Shown: positions 1 through 8,992 of the stretch, piece by piece
Layout: each line of letters starts with the position of its first letter
Numbering within the stretch: the first letter of the stretch is position 1
Origin: Haloflavibacter putidus
Lineage (GTDB): Bacteria; Bacteroidota; Bacteroidia; Flavobacteriales; Flavobacteriaceae
DNA length: 64,000 bases
Assembly: GCF_006546625.1 (NCBI RefSeq)
Contig: NZ_VIAR01000005.1
Coordinates: 1-64,000 of the forward strand
Direction: 5' to 3'
Notes under the pieces: model-generated
Seen by the model: only the letters and a program-made list of their open reading frames with translations
Database searches by the model: none
What the model was told of the DNA's origin: nothing
Program-made: the position numbers and the translations under genes

Positions 1-151
1 CAAACAATATGGCACGTTAAATAACTTACTGTATGGGAGCCTTTTCTTTGATAACTCATAGTACGAAAATATAGATTTTTTCGCACTACTAAAGTGCTGC
101 AATAAAATTGCAGGGTTTAAATCCCTTTTTTGAGACCAATAAAACAGAAAG

Positions 152-184
152 AATAAAGCCAAGGGTTATACCGTTGGCTTTATT
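152..184. terminator. Strong hairpin, likely intrinsic terminator
   Basis: A perfect 11-bp stem (AATAAAGCCAA paired with TTGGCTTTATT) encloses an 11-nt loop. Flanking T-rich sequence is clearer on the minus strand, so it may end transcription leftward, but no gene directly feeding it is visible. Confidence 0.55.
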
Positions 185-262
185 ATAAGATGGTTGGAAA
201 ATTTTGTCATCAATACCAAAGGCATCCGTTAAAATACACGACATTTGTAAGTATTTAAAACA

Positions 263-367
263 TTAATTATCTCTTGAGTGCCAATACTCATCATGATCTG
301 GATTCAATTGGTTTGAGTAATTATCTAACTCTTCTTGTGAATGATCTACGTCTGGATTTAAACTCAT
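263..367 (-). CDS. Possible tiny protein, 34 residues
   Basis: ATG at 367 to TAA at 263 encodes a very acidic, hydrophilic 34-residue peptide beginning MSLNPDVDHSQEEL and ending DEYWHSRDN. There is no signal peptide or membrane segment. The tail YWHSR is distinctive. No family is assigned. It is isolated, with no gene within 400 bases on the same strand, and could be chance. Support is only a clean ATG, an intact frame and protein-like composition. Confidence 0.35.
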   Translation of the reverse strand: MSLNPDVDHSQEELDNYSNQLNPDHDEYWHSRDN

Positions 368-654
368 AATTGAAATTTTTAAAGATTTATAATAATTTGT
401 AGCAAATATAAAACTAGAAAAAATTGGATCCATATAAATATTCTACGATAGAAAAAAATTACGAAATGATATAAATTTAGTACAAGTCAGAAATATGCTA
501 AAATTGATATTTAGTTGACACACAATTTCAGCGACCTATTAAGATAAGATCTAGAAGACTTACAGGGTTTTTATATATTCGAAACTACTATTTTAAAACT
601 TTTAAAAAGAAGTTATCTATAACCCCCATAAAAAAAATCATCAAAGATTAACAT

Positions 655-687
655 ATTTGCAAAGGTTACTTTATCACCTTTGCAAAT
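655..687. terminator. Terminator of the BREX operon
   Basis: A perfect 12-bp stem (ATTTGCAAAGGT paired with ACCTTTGCAAAT) with a 9-nt loop. T-rich runs lie on both sides: TTCTTTTTC on the plus strand, and a run of eight T on the minus strand about 20 bases past the stem. It sits 130 bases after the last gene of the minus-strand operon and is its most likely end point. It may work in both directions. Confidence 0.65.
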
Positions 688-816
688 TCTTTTTCTTGAG
701 CATAAACCATAACGCCATAAAACTTTTCTATTTTCTAAAAATACAGAGTTTTTCAAATAATTTTGTTTTGCTATTGTTAGGTAAAGTTACACGATTGCAA
801 TAGTCCTTGGTGTACT

Positions 817-1548
817 TTAAAAAGACCACTTAAAACCAAATTGTAGTAAAATTATTACTAATGATAAAGCAATCAAAATTATAGTTATATAGAAAAATCT
901 TTTTTGTACTTTTATCAAATAATCGATTTTATCGATGAACTTAGATTCTACCTCAGATACTTTTTTTGCTATATCTTTTTCATTCTCATAGATTCCATCT
1001 AATTTCTCCGACTGTTCATTAAAGCCAATCCCAAAGCCTTCATTAATCTTAGAAAGTTCAGAAAAGATTTTGTTCTCTAACTTAGAAATCAGTTTTTCTT
1101 GCTCAGAAAAGCTATTAACAATTTCATGTTTTAATTCTGATATTTCAGATGATAGTATTCCGAAACTTTTAAAAAAATCGAAAGCTGCTAACTTTTCTTC
1201 TGTATTAGAAATATGCTCATTAAGAGACTTCAATCCTTTTAAGGTTTCATTGGCTTTAATCTCGAATTCATTAGAAACTTTGTTAGAATCTGTTTCTAAT
1301 CTATTTAAAATCGTCTCAAATTCAGACTTTAAGTTATAGGATAAGCGATCAATTTCTGTTGATATATTTGAGTTTTTAACATCGACCTTATCTGTCAACA
1401 TTTCTATTGAAGAAGTTGATTTCTGAACAGATTTTATTAGTTGCTCACTGGAATCTATGATACTTAAGACCTGTTCACGAGCGGACTGAAGGTTTTTTAA
1501 GTTATTTTCGATATCAATTAAAGAACTTTGGATTTCAGGATTATTCAT
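817..1548 (-). CDS. Coiled-coil protein with C-terminal membrane anchor
   Basis: The 243-residue protein is not recognised as any named family. Residues about 1-210 are almost entirely helical and charged, with long heptad-like stretches that predict a coiled coil. Residues about 217-238 (FFYITIILIALSLVIILLQF) form one hydrophobic segment, leaving a very short tail, so it looks tail-anchored in the inner membrane with the coil in the cytoplasm. It starts 2 bases after the methyltransferase-RecQ gene and is the last gene of the operon. By context it may tether the helicase or other BREX-associated proteins to the membrane, but that is inference. No catalytic motif is visible. Confidence 0.75.
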   Translation of the reverse strand: MNNPEIQSSLIDIENNLKNLQSAREQVLSIIDSSEQLIKSVQKSTSSIEMLTDKVDVKNSNISTEIDRLSYNLKSEFETILNRLETDSNKVSNEFEIKANETLKGLKSLNEHISNTEEKLAAFDFFKSFGILSSEISELKHEIVNSFSEQEKLISKLENKIFSELSKINEGFGIGFNEQSEKLDGIYENEKDIAKKVSEVESKFIDKIDYLIKVQKRFFYITIILIALSLVIILLQFGFKWSF

Positions 1549-1550
1549 TT

Positions 1551-4500
1551 TTATTGAATATATTTATTAGTTATTATTTCTAATTGTTGGGCGTGGATTA
1601 TTACCTTGGTTTCTTGCCTTAAAGTATTGTAATCGTCTTTTGACATATAAAGTTTTATATACTCATTAAACTCATCAAATAGGTACCAAAAGCTTTTTGA
1701 GCTTTCACTTCGTTTCATAAAGCCCTTCATTCCATTCACATAACTAGTAATAAACCGGCTTTCAATCGTTTTGTTTTTTTTAATTCCTAAATAAATGAGG
1801 CAAAATGATTCTAGTAAAGATAGTGAAGGGTTAGAGTCTGTTAAAGAGCGACTAATTAGTCTAACAGCACCATTTAAATGTTTCACATTATCTAGAGGTG
1901 TACCTACTCCAACTATGTCATCATCAATTACCCTAAGATATTTCTTTAAAATTTGTATAGAAGATTCTTTACCACCATTTGTATCTTTAACCAAGGAAAA
2001 CTCTTCACCATTATCTGCTACGTAGTCTTCTTTAGCATACTTCGAATTAAAATAATAGTATATGAAATCTTTTAATCTTTCATTAGATTTGATCCAATTA
2101 GTTTCTTTACTAAGCCCTTCCACACAAAAAGTTCTCATATCGTCAATCGCTCTTTTCCTTTTTACGGATATTTTATCGTAAATAAAGGAAGTTAAATACC
2201 AAAGACATTTATAAATTTCCTCTGTAATTGGGTTTAAGTCATCAACTTTTAATTTGTGAGTTTTAGCTTTTAAAACTTCTTGTTCTGCTCTATTCATTGT
2301 GTAATAACGCAACAAGAAGATCTTCAGGCCTTCTAAATACCCTCCAGGCTTCATTCTTTTTGCTATAATCCGAAATTGCTTGATAACGAAGTTTTGTGTA
2401 AAATCTTCAATTAAACCTATGCAGCACATTCTGTAAATAGCTTTAGCTAAATCTGCATATTCTTTTTCAGTATAAGGGACATATATAGTCACCGCATCAC
2501 CGGGAAGGGCGTTTACAAGCGGCGTTAAAAAACCTTCACTTTTTTCTTCATTTTTTTTATGAGCAACTACTACATTTTCTTTATTTAAAAGACGATGCAT
2601 ATACATTTTTTCAACGTAATCTCCTTTAAAAGATTGATCAAAGAAATATAATGTGGTGTCATAATCAGCATTTAAGTACCTGAAGTTTCTCTCGCTGATT
2701 TCTATATTTTCTTCTGAAAGCTTAGCTATTAGTTCATTTTTAGACTGCCATCTTCTTGCCTCATCACTAGCATATTTTAAAGTGCATTTATTAAAGACAG
2801 GACAATCCTCATTGCACTCCCTGAAAGCAAACATTTTATTATTTCTGGGGCAAAATAATTTTACGACATCCGATTGAGGAGAAGCAACGAATATATCATC
2901 TTCTGTATAATCTATATTATACTCCTCTAATATTTGTATCAAGTCATCTTTATAAAACCACTTATCTCTTAGTAAGCCTAACGGGAAACCCTTTTTTTCA
3001 AGATTAGTAAACTGGGCTATTTCATAATCAGTAACAAAAATAGTGGCCAATGCCATTTTACGGTCTCTGCCTGATCGGCCAGCCTCTTGCACAAATGATT
3101 CTAATGAACTAGAGTAGTTTAAGTTTATAGTAAAGCGTACATTAGGTTTATCTATACCCATTCCAAATGCTTTTGTTGCTACCATCAGAGGGCTTTTATT
3201 ATCTCTAAAAAGTTCTAAGCTTTCAGTAGCTAAAGCATCATCATCCTGGCCAGAAAACGAAGCTACCTGAGGAATTAATTCTTCTCTTAGTTTGCTTGTA
3301 TTCTTATTAACAGATATACCAGAATTATTTACATGTGGACAAAATACTATGCCTGCTTGTTTAAAAACTTCATTTGTTTCGAAATAATCAGTTGGCATTT
3401 CAACCTTTAAATCTAAATCACTTCCTTCCTCATTATTTTGTCTTTCTACAAAACTTTCTTTAATATATTCAATATTTTGCGGTTCTTGAAGCTCATTAAT
3501 AAAATCAGGAACTCTCTGAAGATACTCTTCTAGAAACTCAGATTTAGCATCATAAATTTTCCATTTAGAGCTATTGATCTTTACAGCTCTCGGTAAATTT
3601 TCAGGAAGCAGTTTTTTCTTATCGAAGGTATCATCTTCTTCAAAAGAAATTGGAATTCTTTCAATTTTATACTGTAATTCTAATCTGTTGGTGTTTTCAT
3701 ACCTCACAATTACTTCAGAATCTAAGGTAAATGCACCATTTCCAGACAATTCTCTTTCTACATCGGCTAAAACATCAAATGAAGCTGTAGCCGTTAGGCC
3801 AAATAGTGAAATTTCATTTTCTTTAGCTCTGACGTAGTTATATAAGTTTCTCCCTAAATGTAAATATGAAAATCTAAAGTCGTGCCCCCACTCCGATACA
3901 CAATGGACTTCATCAATAACAGCATACGAAAAATACACGTTATAGTCGTGCATATGCTTTAATCTTTCTCTAAAAGAAGCAATAGCTAAGCGCTCAGGAG
4001 AAAGGAATATAAATAATAATTCAGAAGACTCTAATTGGAGTTCAGCCGCTTCTTTTTCTTCTGAGCTCAATGATGAATTAATATAAGCAGCACAATCTAT
4101 ACCTGCATTTATCAAGCCATCATATTGATCTTTCATCAATGATTTAAGCGGGTCAATAATAAGAGTTACCCCTGGCTGCAATAAGGCTGCGATTTGATAA
4201 GTCAAGGATTTCCCTCCACCGGTTGGCAATAAGCCGATAACAGGTAAATTCTTTAAAGCTCTATCGAGTATAGGTAATTGTCCTGATCTAAAAGATTCTT
4301 TGCGAAATAATAATTGCAGAAAGTAAGTTAAATGCCTTTCGTTTTCTATCGCCGTTTGATAATTACCGTGATTATCTTTAAAAACTACATCCTTATACTT
4401 AATTAAGGAAGAAGTGTAGATATTTCTTGACTCTCTTAATTTTTGAATTGTTTTTATATTAAAATAACAATTATTTCTACATTTAAATTCACTAAAAGCT

Positions 4501-6038
4501 TCTATGCTTTCATTTACAGTTGTTAAAGTAGATTGCGTCACTACCAAATCAAAAGTAATTGAGGAAATTTTTGAGTTTATCCCTGTATAGACTTTTTGAT
4601 TTAAATGCAATTTTGAATCTTGAAATAATCTGTCACCAATTATCGTTAAATTGATTTTTGGTAATTTTAACTTATCATATTTTAGACTTAATGAGCTTAA
4701 ACTTTCAAAAAGTTGCTGAAAGTCTTTAATCGCTAATGTTGCAAATGGCACATCCTTTTCTTCAACCAATATATTCCACTCCTTCACCTCTAAGCTTAAA
4801 TGATCTGTAATCAAAGCTTCAACTAACACTTTTTGAAACCTAGCTATAGCTAAAGGACTTAATAAAACTTGTAGCTCTTCTAATAAAGTTTGATTTTTCC
4901 AATCATTTTTATCAAGGTATGATTTAAATATGCTGTTTAATTCTTCAAAATCGTATTCATTTATAGGGTTAAAGCTAATTTCTCCATACTTAATCTCTTT
5001 AATTGTGTTTCCAAATGCGTTTTGAAAGGCTTCTTCTATAAATAAACTAGAACGCGTTGGCAAACCTCTTGTTATAATATTATTTAGTACAGCAAGTATG
5101 GGCTCTACATCTTCATATACACTAGCACCCAAATCAAATGGTGCTGCGACCTCAAAATGTGAAAGTTGGTTGTTGTACTGCTCTTTACTTTTTCTTCTGC
5201 TGTTTCTAATGCAATCTAGCTCATAGGCTGCGGCAAATTGAACCGTTGGGTAATATTCAATAGGTATAAGGTGACCTTCTACATTTGCTTCAAGTTTATA
5301 AATTTTGGCTTTATACGTCCAATTATTACCAAACTGATAATTTTCTTCGGCATATAACTCTTGTAATAGATCTAAATTAAAGTACCTAAAAAAACTATCA
5401 ATCCTTTTGTTATTCGGATTCAATGGACCAACAGCTACTAGATAGTTATTTGAAACAATACTCCCATCTATAATATAGGTAAGATGCTTTAAATCTATTT
5501 GAGCAACATCTAAGATATTAGAGAATATATGAATGACTGGATAATTATTTTCCGTTTCAATATCATCTGCATTAATATTCTCAAAAAACTGATTATGGGT
5601 TTTAATAGGTATGCTTTGATCAAGATAGGTTTTAACATGTAGTTCTGCTCTACTTAAAGCCATTTTAGATGGCTCAACAAGTGTTACTGATGATATATTT
5701 TTGAGATTATTCGATTCTTTAAGGAAATCAAAAAGATTTATGGTACCCAATGCTTGCCCACAACCCCAATCGATAATATGAAACGGTGTTTCAAAAGCTT
5801 CGTTAGGGATATTTTTAAAGGCATCTAACAATTTTGCTTTGTGCATATTACCGAACGACCTTAGATACTGGCATAAATGCTGGTGCGTATCTAAAAGTGC
5901 TAAACCTCTATTCAAGCCAATATAGAATTCATCTGTCTCTGCAGAGTTAAATTCTGCTAATTCAGCCACAGCCAATTGTCTAATAGCGTCAAAGCTTGGG
6001 TTCTCTAAAGCTAATACGTTCTTCTGATAAGTTAGCAT
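1551..6038 (-). CDS. Methyltransferase-like domain fused to RecQ-type DNA helicase
   Basis: A giant 1495-residue protein. The N-terminal part (about 85-200) has a Rossmann-type SAM-binding motif, IIDWGCGQALG at about 88-98, followed by VEPS, the usual acidic strand. Residues 200-560 match nothing I recognise. A RecQ-like SF2 helicase core follows: motif 0 FRSGQ (583-587), Walker A PTGGGKS (605-611), DEVH (710-713), TATAS (749-753), FGMGIDKPNVR (958-968) and QEAGRSGRD (984-992). A Cys cluster (CPRNNK...CNEDCPVFNKC, about 1072-1094) resembles the RecQ zinc site. The C-terminal 400 residues are unassigned. It should unwind DNA using ATP. Whether the methyltransferase domain is catalytic is unclear. 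It starts 1 base after the AlkB-like gene, so the two are cotranscribed. Family RecQ enzymes are usually 500-700 residues, so this is a large fusion. Confidence 0.85.
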   Translation of the reverse strand: MLTYQKNVLALENPSFDAIRQLAVAELAEFNSAETDEFYIGLNRGLALLDTHQHLCQYLRSFGNMHKAKLLDAFKNIPNEAFETPFHIIDWGCGQALGTINLFDFLKESNNLKNISSVTLVEPSKMALSRAELHVKTYLDQSIPIKTHNQFFENINADDIETENNYPVIHIFSNILDVAQIDLKHLTYIIDGSIVSNNYLVAVGPLNPNNKRIDSFFRYFNLDLLQELYAEENYQFGNNWTYKAKIYKLEANVEGHLIPIEYYPTVQFAAAYELDCIRNSRRKSKEQYNNQLSHFEVAAPFDLGASVYEDVEPILAVLNNIITRGLPTRSSLFIEEAFQNAFGNTIKEIKYGEISFNPINEYDFEELNSIFKSYLDKNDWKNQTLLEELQVLLSPLAIARFQKVLVEALITDHLSLEVKEWNILVEEKDVPFATLAIKDFQQLFESLSSLSLKYDKLKLPKINLTIIGDRLFQDSKLHLNQKVYTGINSKISSITFDLVVTQSTLTTVNESIEAFSEFKCRNNCYFNIKTIQKLRESRNIYTSSLIKYKDVVFKDNHGNYQTAIENERHLTYFLQLLFRKESFRSGQLPILDRALKNLPVIGLLPTGGGKSLTYQIAALLQPGVTLIIDPLKSLMKDQYDGLINAGIDCAAYINSSLSSEEKEAAELQLESSELLFIFLSPERLAIASFRERLKHMHDYNVYFSYAVIDEVHCVSEWGHDFRFSYLHLGRNLYNYVRAKENEISLFGLTATASFDVLADVERELSGNGAFTLDSEVIVRYENTNRLELQYKIERIPISFEEDDTFDKKKLLPENLPRAVKINSSKWKIYDAKSEFLEEYLQRVPDFINELQEPQNIEYIKESFVERQNNEEGSDLDLKVEMPTDYFETNEVFKQAGIVFCPHVNNSGISVNKNTSKLREELIPQVASFSGQDDDALATESLELFRDNKSPLMVATKAFGMGIDKPNVRFTINLNYSSSLESFVQEAGRSGRDRKMALATIFVTDYEIAQFTNLEKKGFPLGLLRDKWFYKDDLIQILEEYNIDYTEDDIFVASPQSDVVKLFCPRNNKMFAFRECNEDCPVFNKCTLKYASDEARRWQSKNELIAKLSEENIEISERNFRYLNADYDTTLYFFDQSFKGDYVEKMYMHRLLNKENVVVAHKKNEEKSEGFLTPLVNALPGDAVTIYVPYTEKEYADLAKAIYRMCCIGLIEDFTQNFVIKQFRIIAKRMKPGGYLEGLKIFLLRYYTMNRAEQEVLKAKTHKLKVDDLNPITEEIYKCLWYLTSFIYDKISVKRKRAIDDMRTFCVEGLSKETNWIKSNERLKDFIYYYFNSKYAKEDYVADNGEEFSLVKDTNGGKESSIQILKKYLRVIDDDIVGVGTPLDNVKHLNGAVRLISRSLTDSNPSLSLLESFCLIYLGIKKNKTIESRFITSYVNGMKGFMKRSESSKSFWYLFDEFNEYIKLYMSKDDYNTLRQETKVIIHAQQLEIITNKYIQ

Positions 6039-6039
6039 A

Positions 6040-6654
6040 CTACTTAATTACTCTAAAAGTTAGGTTCACACGTTCTCCGATTTCTTTTTTGGTTTTAGGG
6101 ATCTGATGTTTCCAATAATGTTGTAGTTCACCTTGCATAATTAGTAAACTTCCGTGCTTTAAAAGAATGTCTATACGCTCATTAGTCTCAATATGTTTAA
6201 GTTGAAATTTTCGTTCTGCACCAAAATTTACAGAAGCAATTACTGGATTTTTTCCTAACTCTTTTTCAGCATCGGTATGCCATGAAATTGAATCGCTACC
6301 GTTTCTGTATCTGTTAAGTAAAACGCTATTAAATTTCACTTTTGCCTTTGGTTCGATATCTGATTTAATCTTTACTAAACCTGGACTCCAGGGATTAGGG
6401 TCTAAAGTTATACCTGAAAAACTATACGGTTTATCTTGGTCGCCATACCATGCAGTTAAGCGTGGAAAAGGAACTTTTTTTCCGTACATATTCATAGATT
6501 CCTGTTTCCAATTAATATCCGTAATTAATCGTTTTAAATAGCTATCTGCAGTCACTTTATCATAAAAATCAGGAATATAAATATATTCACCATGATTTAT
6601 TTTTATGGTCTCACCGCGTTTGGGAGACTCTGAAAACATATCTAATTGACTCAT
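6040..6654 (-). CDS. AlkB-like 2-oxoglutarate/Fe(II) dioxygenase
   Basis: The 204-residue protein is a complete AlkB-family enzyme. These enzymes remove methyl groups oxidatively from DNA or RNA bases using 2-oxoglutarate and iron. The iron triad is visible: H126 and D128 in SWHTD, and H183 in YWKHQIPK. The 2-oxoglutarate pair is R195 and R201 in RVNLTFR. The motif NRYRNGSDSISWHTDAE is typical of the ALKBH2/3-like branch. It lies between the small ORF (101-base gap) and the RecQ fusion (1-base gap). Possible roles are repair of alkylated DNA or removal of base methylation, which would be notable beside a BREX methyltransferase. The substrate cannot be told from sequence. Confidence 0.9.
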   Translation of the reverse strand: MSQLDMFSESPKRGETIKINHGEYIYIPDFYDKVTADSYLKRLITDINWKQESMNMYGKKVPFPRLTAWYGDQDKPYSFSGITLDPNPWSPGLVKIKSDIEPKAKVKFNSVLLNRYRNGSDSISWHTDAEKELGKNPVIASVNFGAERKFQLKHIETNERIDILLKHGSLLIMQGELQHYWKHQIPKTKKEIGERVNLTFRVIK

Positions 6655-6755
6655 TTCTTTTTATTTAATCACACTTAAACTTATTCAAGACTTCTTGGCT
6701 TATCTTTTATTTTTATACGGTGTATTATAATTATTCCTGTGATTGCTTTGCTACT

Positions 6756-6971
6756 TCATCTTATTAAATAGAACTTTAAAGCTTTTTTATTAATACTTCT
6801 TCTACTTTTTTTGCTGTCATCTGTTAATTTCACAAAATCAGACACAACTAATACACATTTGTTTTTTCCAAAGTCTTTCAGGTCTATTACACTTAATGCA
6901 ATGGAAGCTATACTTATTTGCTTGAGGAAGTTTTCTAACTCATAAACAAATTTGTGTTTATTGCTTAACAT
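6756..6971 (-). CDS. Small hypothetical protein, 71 residues
   Basis: This frame starts inside the last codons of brxL (7-base overlap) and runs for 71 residues with a basic C-terminus (KKSRRSINKKALKFYLIR). No family is recognised. The overlap with brxL is the spacing seen between other genes of this operon, which favours a real gene. The 101-base gap to the next gene is unusual for the operon and could hold a secondary promoter for the AlkB-RecQ-coiled-coil genes. Confidence 0.5.
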   Translation of the reverse strand: MLSNKHKFVYELENFLKQISIASIALSVIDLKDFGKNKCVLVVSDFVKLTDDSKKSRRSINKKALKFYLIR

Positions 6972-8989
6972 TTTAAATATGTAATTTCACATGCTTTACA
7001 TAACCGCTGTTCTTGAACATATTCATTAATATCATACCAGCCACCTGTCTTTTGCCAGATATCTAAACCTCTACCTAAAATTACTTTCCAACCATTATCT
7101 AAAATGATGGAGCGGTCGTGAATGCAATTGTCAAACTCGTAACTAAAAATGATACCTACCCGCTCTAGAGAATATACAATTTGCTTGAATGCTTCTTTAG
7201 CATCTTCTATATAATCCTCATTATTTGCAGTCACCAAATGAAGTTTTACTTCAACATCTGGGTCTTTCTTTTCAGAAAGTAATTTAGCAAACTCCATAAA
7301 ATTCCTTAATTGATATGGAAGACGAACATATGGATCTACGAGTTTAACATCCGTGGCACCTACTAAATAAGCCCCGAATAATAGATTATAAGAAATACCC
7401 GATTGATTATCCCGAATTATTTTCTGGCCCTCAGAAAGCTCTATAGTTTTTTGTTGAGATATCACATCTACATTGTTGTTAGCAGCTTCTAAAGTATCAA
7501 CTTGATCGATAGTGATTAGATTATCTCCACCGTTTTCAATAACTTCTAAAGTCTCTACATTTATAACTTCTCCTGAGCTTTTAATAGTGTAACTAAAATC
7601 TACAGGTTGCTCTAAGAAAGTTTCATCCATTTTCTCAAGCTGTTGCTTGACACGCTTCCTATTTTCAATAGCAAAGTCTAACAACTCTTTGGCTTCGTTT
7701 TCATTAAAATCTCCTTGCGGATATATCACTTTGATTAAACCTGCGAAGGTTTTCTCGATTGCCGTTTTATCACGAGTGGTAATAGAATTAGATAACTCAA
7801 AAAATTGCGAGTACTCATTGGTTCTGTCTTCTTTGCGTAAATCACGTAGGATTTCAGCAAGATAATCAACGATAAAACCATAGTCAGAACTAAACATCTC
7901 ATTACGTAATTTGAGAACTTCCCAACCCGGTAAATAGGCGTGTATTCTATCTAAAAAAGCTGCATCATAATAATCTTTAGGCAATGCGTCAAAAAGGTCA
8001 CTATGCTTGAGCATATAGGGAACAGAATGGTCTGTATTCCCTACAAATACCATTGATGCTGAAGCTCCATATTGTTGTGTTCCTCTTGAGAAGAATTTGT
8101 TAGCCATATAGTTCTTCAGAATGTCCACTAAACCTCTGTCAGACTTCTTTGTCTTTCCTGCAAATTCATCATAAGCTACCACATCCCAATACCCAACTAA
8201 TCCTATTTCTCCAGTACTATTGTTGACAAAGAGTTTTGCTTTGGATACCTCACCACCAGAAATAAGCATTCCGTGTGGTGATAATTCTGAGAAGATATGA
8301 GATTTCCCAGTTCCTTTTGGCCCCAATTCAATCAGGTTGTAATTATTTTCTACAAATGGCACTAATCGTGTTAATTGTAAGAGCTTAGAACGTTTGGTAA
8401 ACTCATCGGGATTAAGACCTATAGATTGCATCAATACATTCATCCACTCCTCTGTAGTAAACTGTTGTCTTGCACTTTTGTATTCTTCTATATCTACATT
8501 AGATATTTGAATAGGTTTGATACTTTCTATTATCCAGGGAACGATTCCTTTTTCATCTGAAGAATAGTATGCTAATGTTAGAATACACCAAACACCGCTT
8601 GAGAGTAGTTTTTTATGTTCTTTGATGACATCACTGGAGATCGGAATACGACTTAGTCCAAGATTTGCAAAAGAGGCTTCATACTGGTCTTTTATATCAT
8701 TTAATCTAACAGAAACTTTATCAATGATTCTATGTGAGCCTTTTTCTCGTACTGTTGATTTGATTAGATTAGCCTCATCTCTATGTACAAAGTGTTTTGA
8801 TATAATATTCTTAACGGTTTCTACACCTTGATTGATGGTCTCTTCATCATCTGTAGCGCAATATTGTCCTAATAAATATTCTAGTACGTAGGTAGGTACA
8901 ATTGCATTACCCTTAACTAATTTGGTTAAGTCTTTTCTAACTACTTTTCCTTCAAAGTGTTCATTAAGTTTTATATCTAGTGCTTTCAT
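6965..8989 (-). CDS. brxL: BrxL, BREX ATPase with MIT_C-like C-terminus
   Basis: The 674-residue protein has the BrxL N-terminal region (KLNEHFEGKVVRKDLTK onward) and an AAA+ core with Walker A GPKGTGKS (223-230) and Walker B VVAYDEFAG (270-278). In type 1 BREX the usual partner is a C-terminal Lon-like protease domain. Here I see no Lon Ser-Lys motif. Instead residues about 535-674 carry KLVDPYVRLPYQLRNF and HDRSIILDNGWKVILGRGLD, the signature of the MIT_C (phospholipase D-like fold) domain. BrxL is a DNA-binding ring protein needed for phage defence but not for methylation in studied systems. It starts 3 bases after pglZ. Confidence 0.9.
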   Translation of the reverse strand: MKALDIKLNEHFEGKVVRKDLTKLVKGNAIVPTYVLEYLLGQYCATDDEETINQGVETVKNIISKHFVHRDEANLIKSTVREKGSHRIIDKVSVRLNDIKDQYEASFANLGLSRIPISSDVIKEHKKLLSSGVWCILTLAYYSSDEKGIVPWIIESIKPIQISNVDIEEYKSARQQFTTEEWMNVLMQSIGLNPDEFTKRSKLLQLTRLVPFVENNYNLIELGPKGTGKSHIFSELSPHGMLISGGEVSKAKLFVNNSTGEIGLVGYWDVVAYDEFAGKTKKSDRGLVDILKNYMANKFFSRGTQQYGASASMVFVGNTDHSVPYMLKHSDLFDALPKDYYDAAFLDRIHAYLPGWEVLKLRNEMFSSDYGFIVDYLAEILRDLRKEDRTNEYSQFFELSNSITTRDKTAIEKTFAGLIKVIYPQGDFNENEAKELLDFAIENRKRVKQQLEKMDETFLEQPVDFSYTIKSSGEVINVETLEVIENGGDNLITIDQVDTLEAANNNVDVISQQKTIELSEGQKIIRDNQSGISYNLLFGAYLVGATDVKLVDPYVRLPYQLRNFMEFAKLLSEKKDPDVEVKLHLVTANNEDYIEDAKEAFKQIVYSLERVGIIFSYEFDNCIHDRSIILDNGWKVILGRGLDIWQKTGGWYDINEYVQEQRLCKACEITYLKC

Positions 8990-8992
8990 ATC

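Larger units (their letters stand above)
1..816. other. Long intergenic stretch downstream of the BREX operon
   Basis: No ORF of convincing size is visible on either strand. The stretch holds two strong hairpins (152-184 and 655-687) and one possible 34-residue ORF (263-367, minus). Near 90-132 there are three short stem-loops in a row, including a T-arm-like GGGTTTAAATCCC, but no complete tRNA can be folded. I see nothing else between 368 and 654. Confidence 0.6.

Noticed and set aside
90-132. Three small stem-loops that look like anticodon, variable and T arms of a tRNA
   Set aside because: No acceptor stem or D arm can be paired and the would-be anticodon loop lacks U33. It does not match the 3' end of the tRNA-Pro or tRNA-Ser genes, so it is not shown to be an attachment-site remnant.
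1070-1339. Plus-strand ORF of 89 codons opposite the coiled-coil gene, and similar shadow frames across the BREX operon
   Set aside because: They lie wholly within strongly supported minus-strand genes and show no recognisable protein features.
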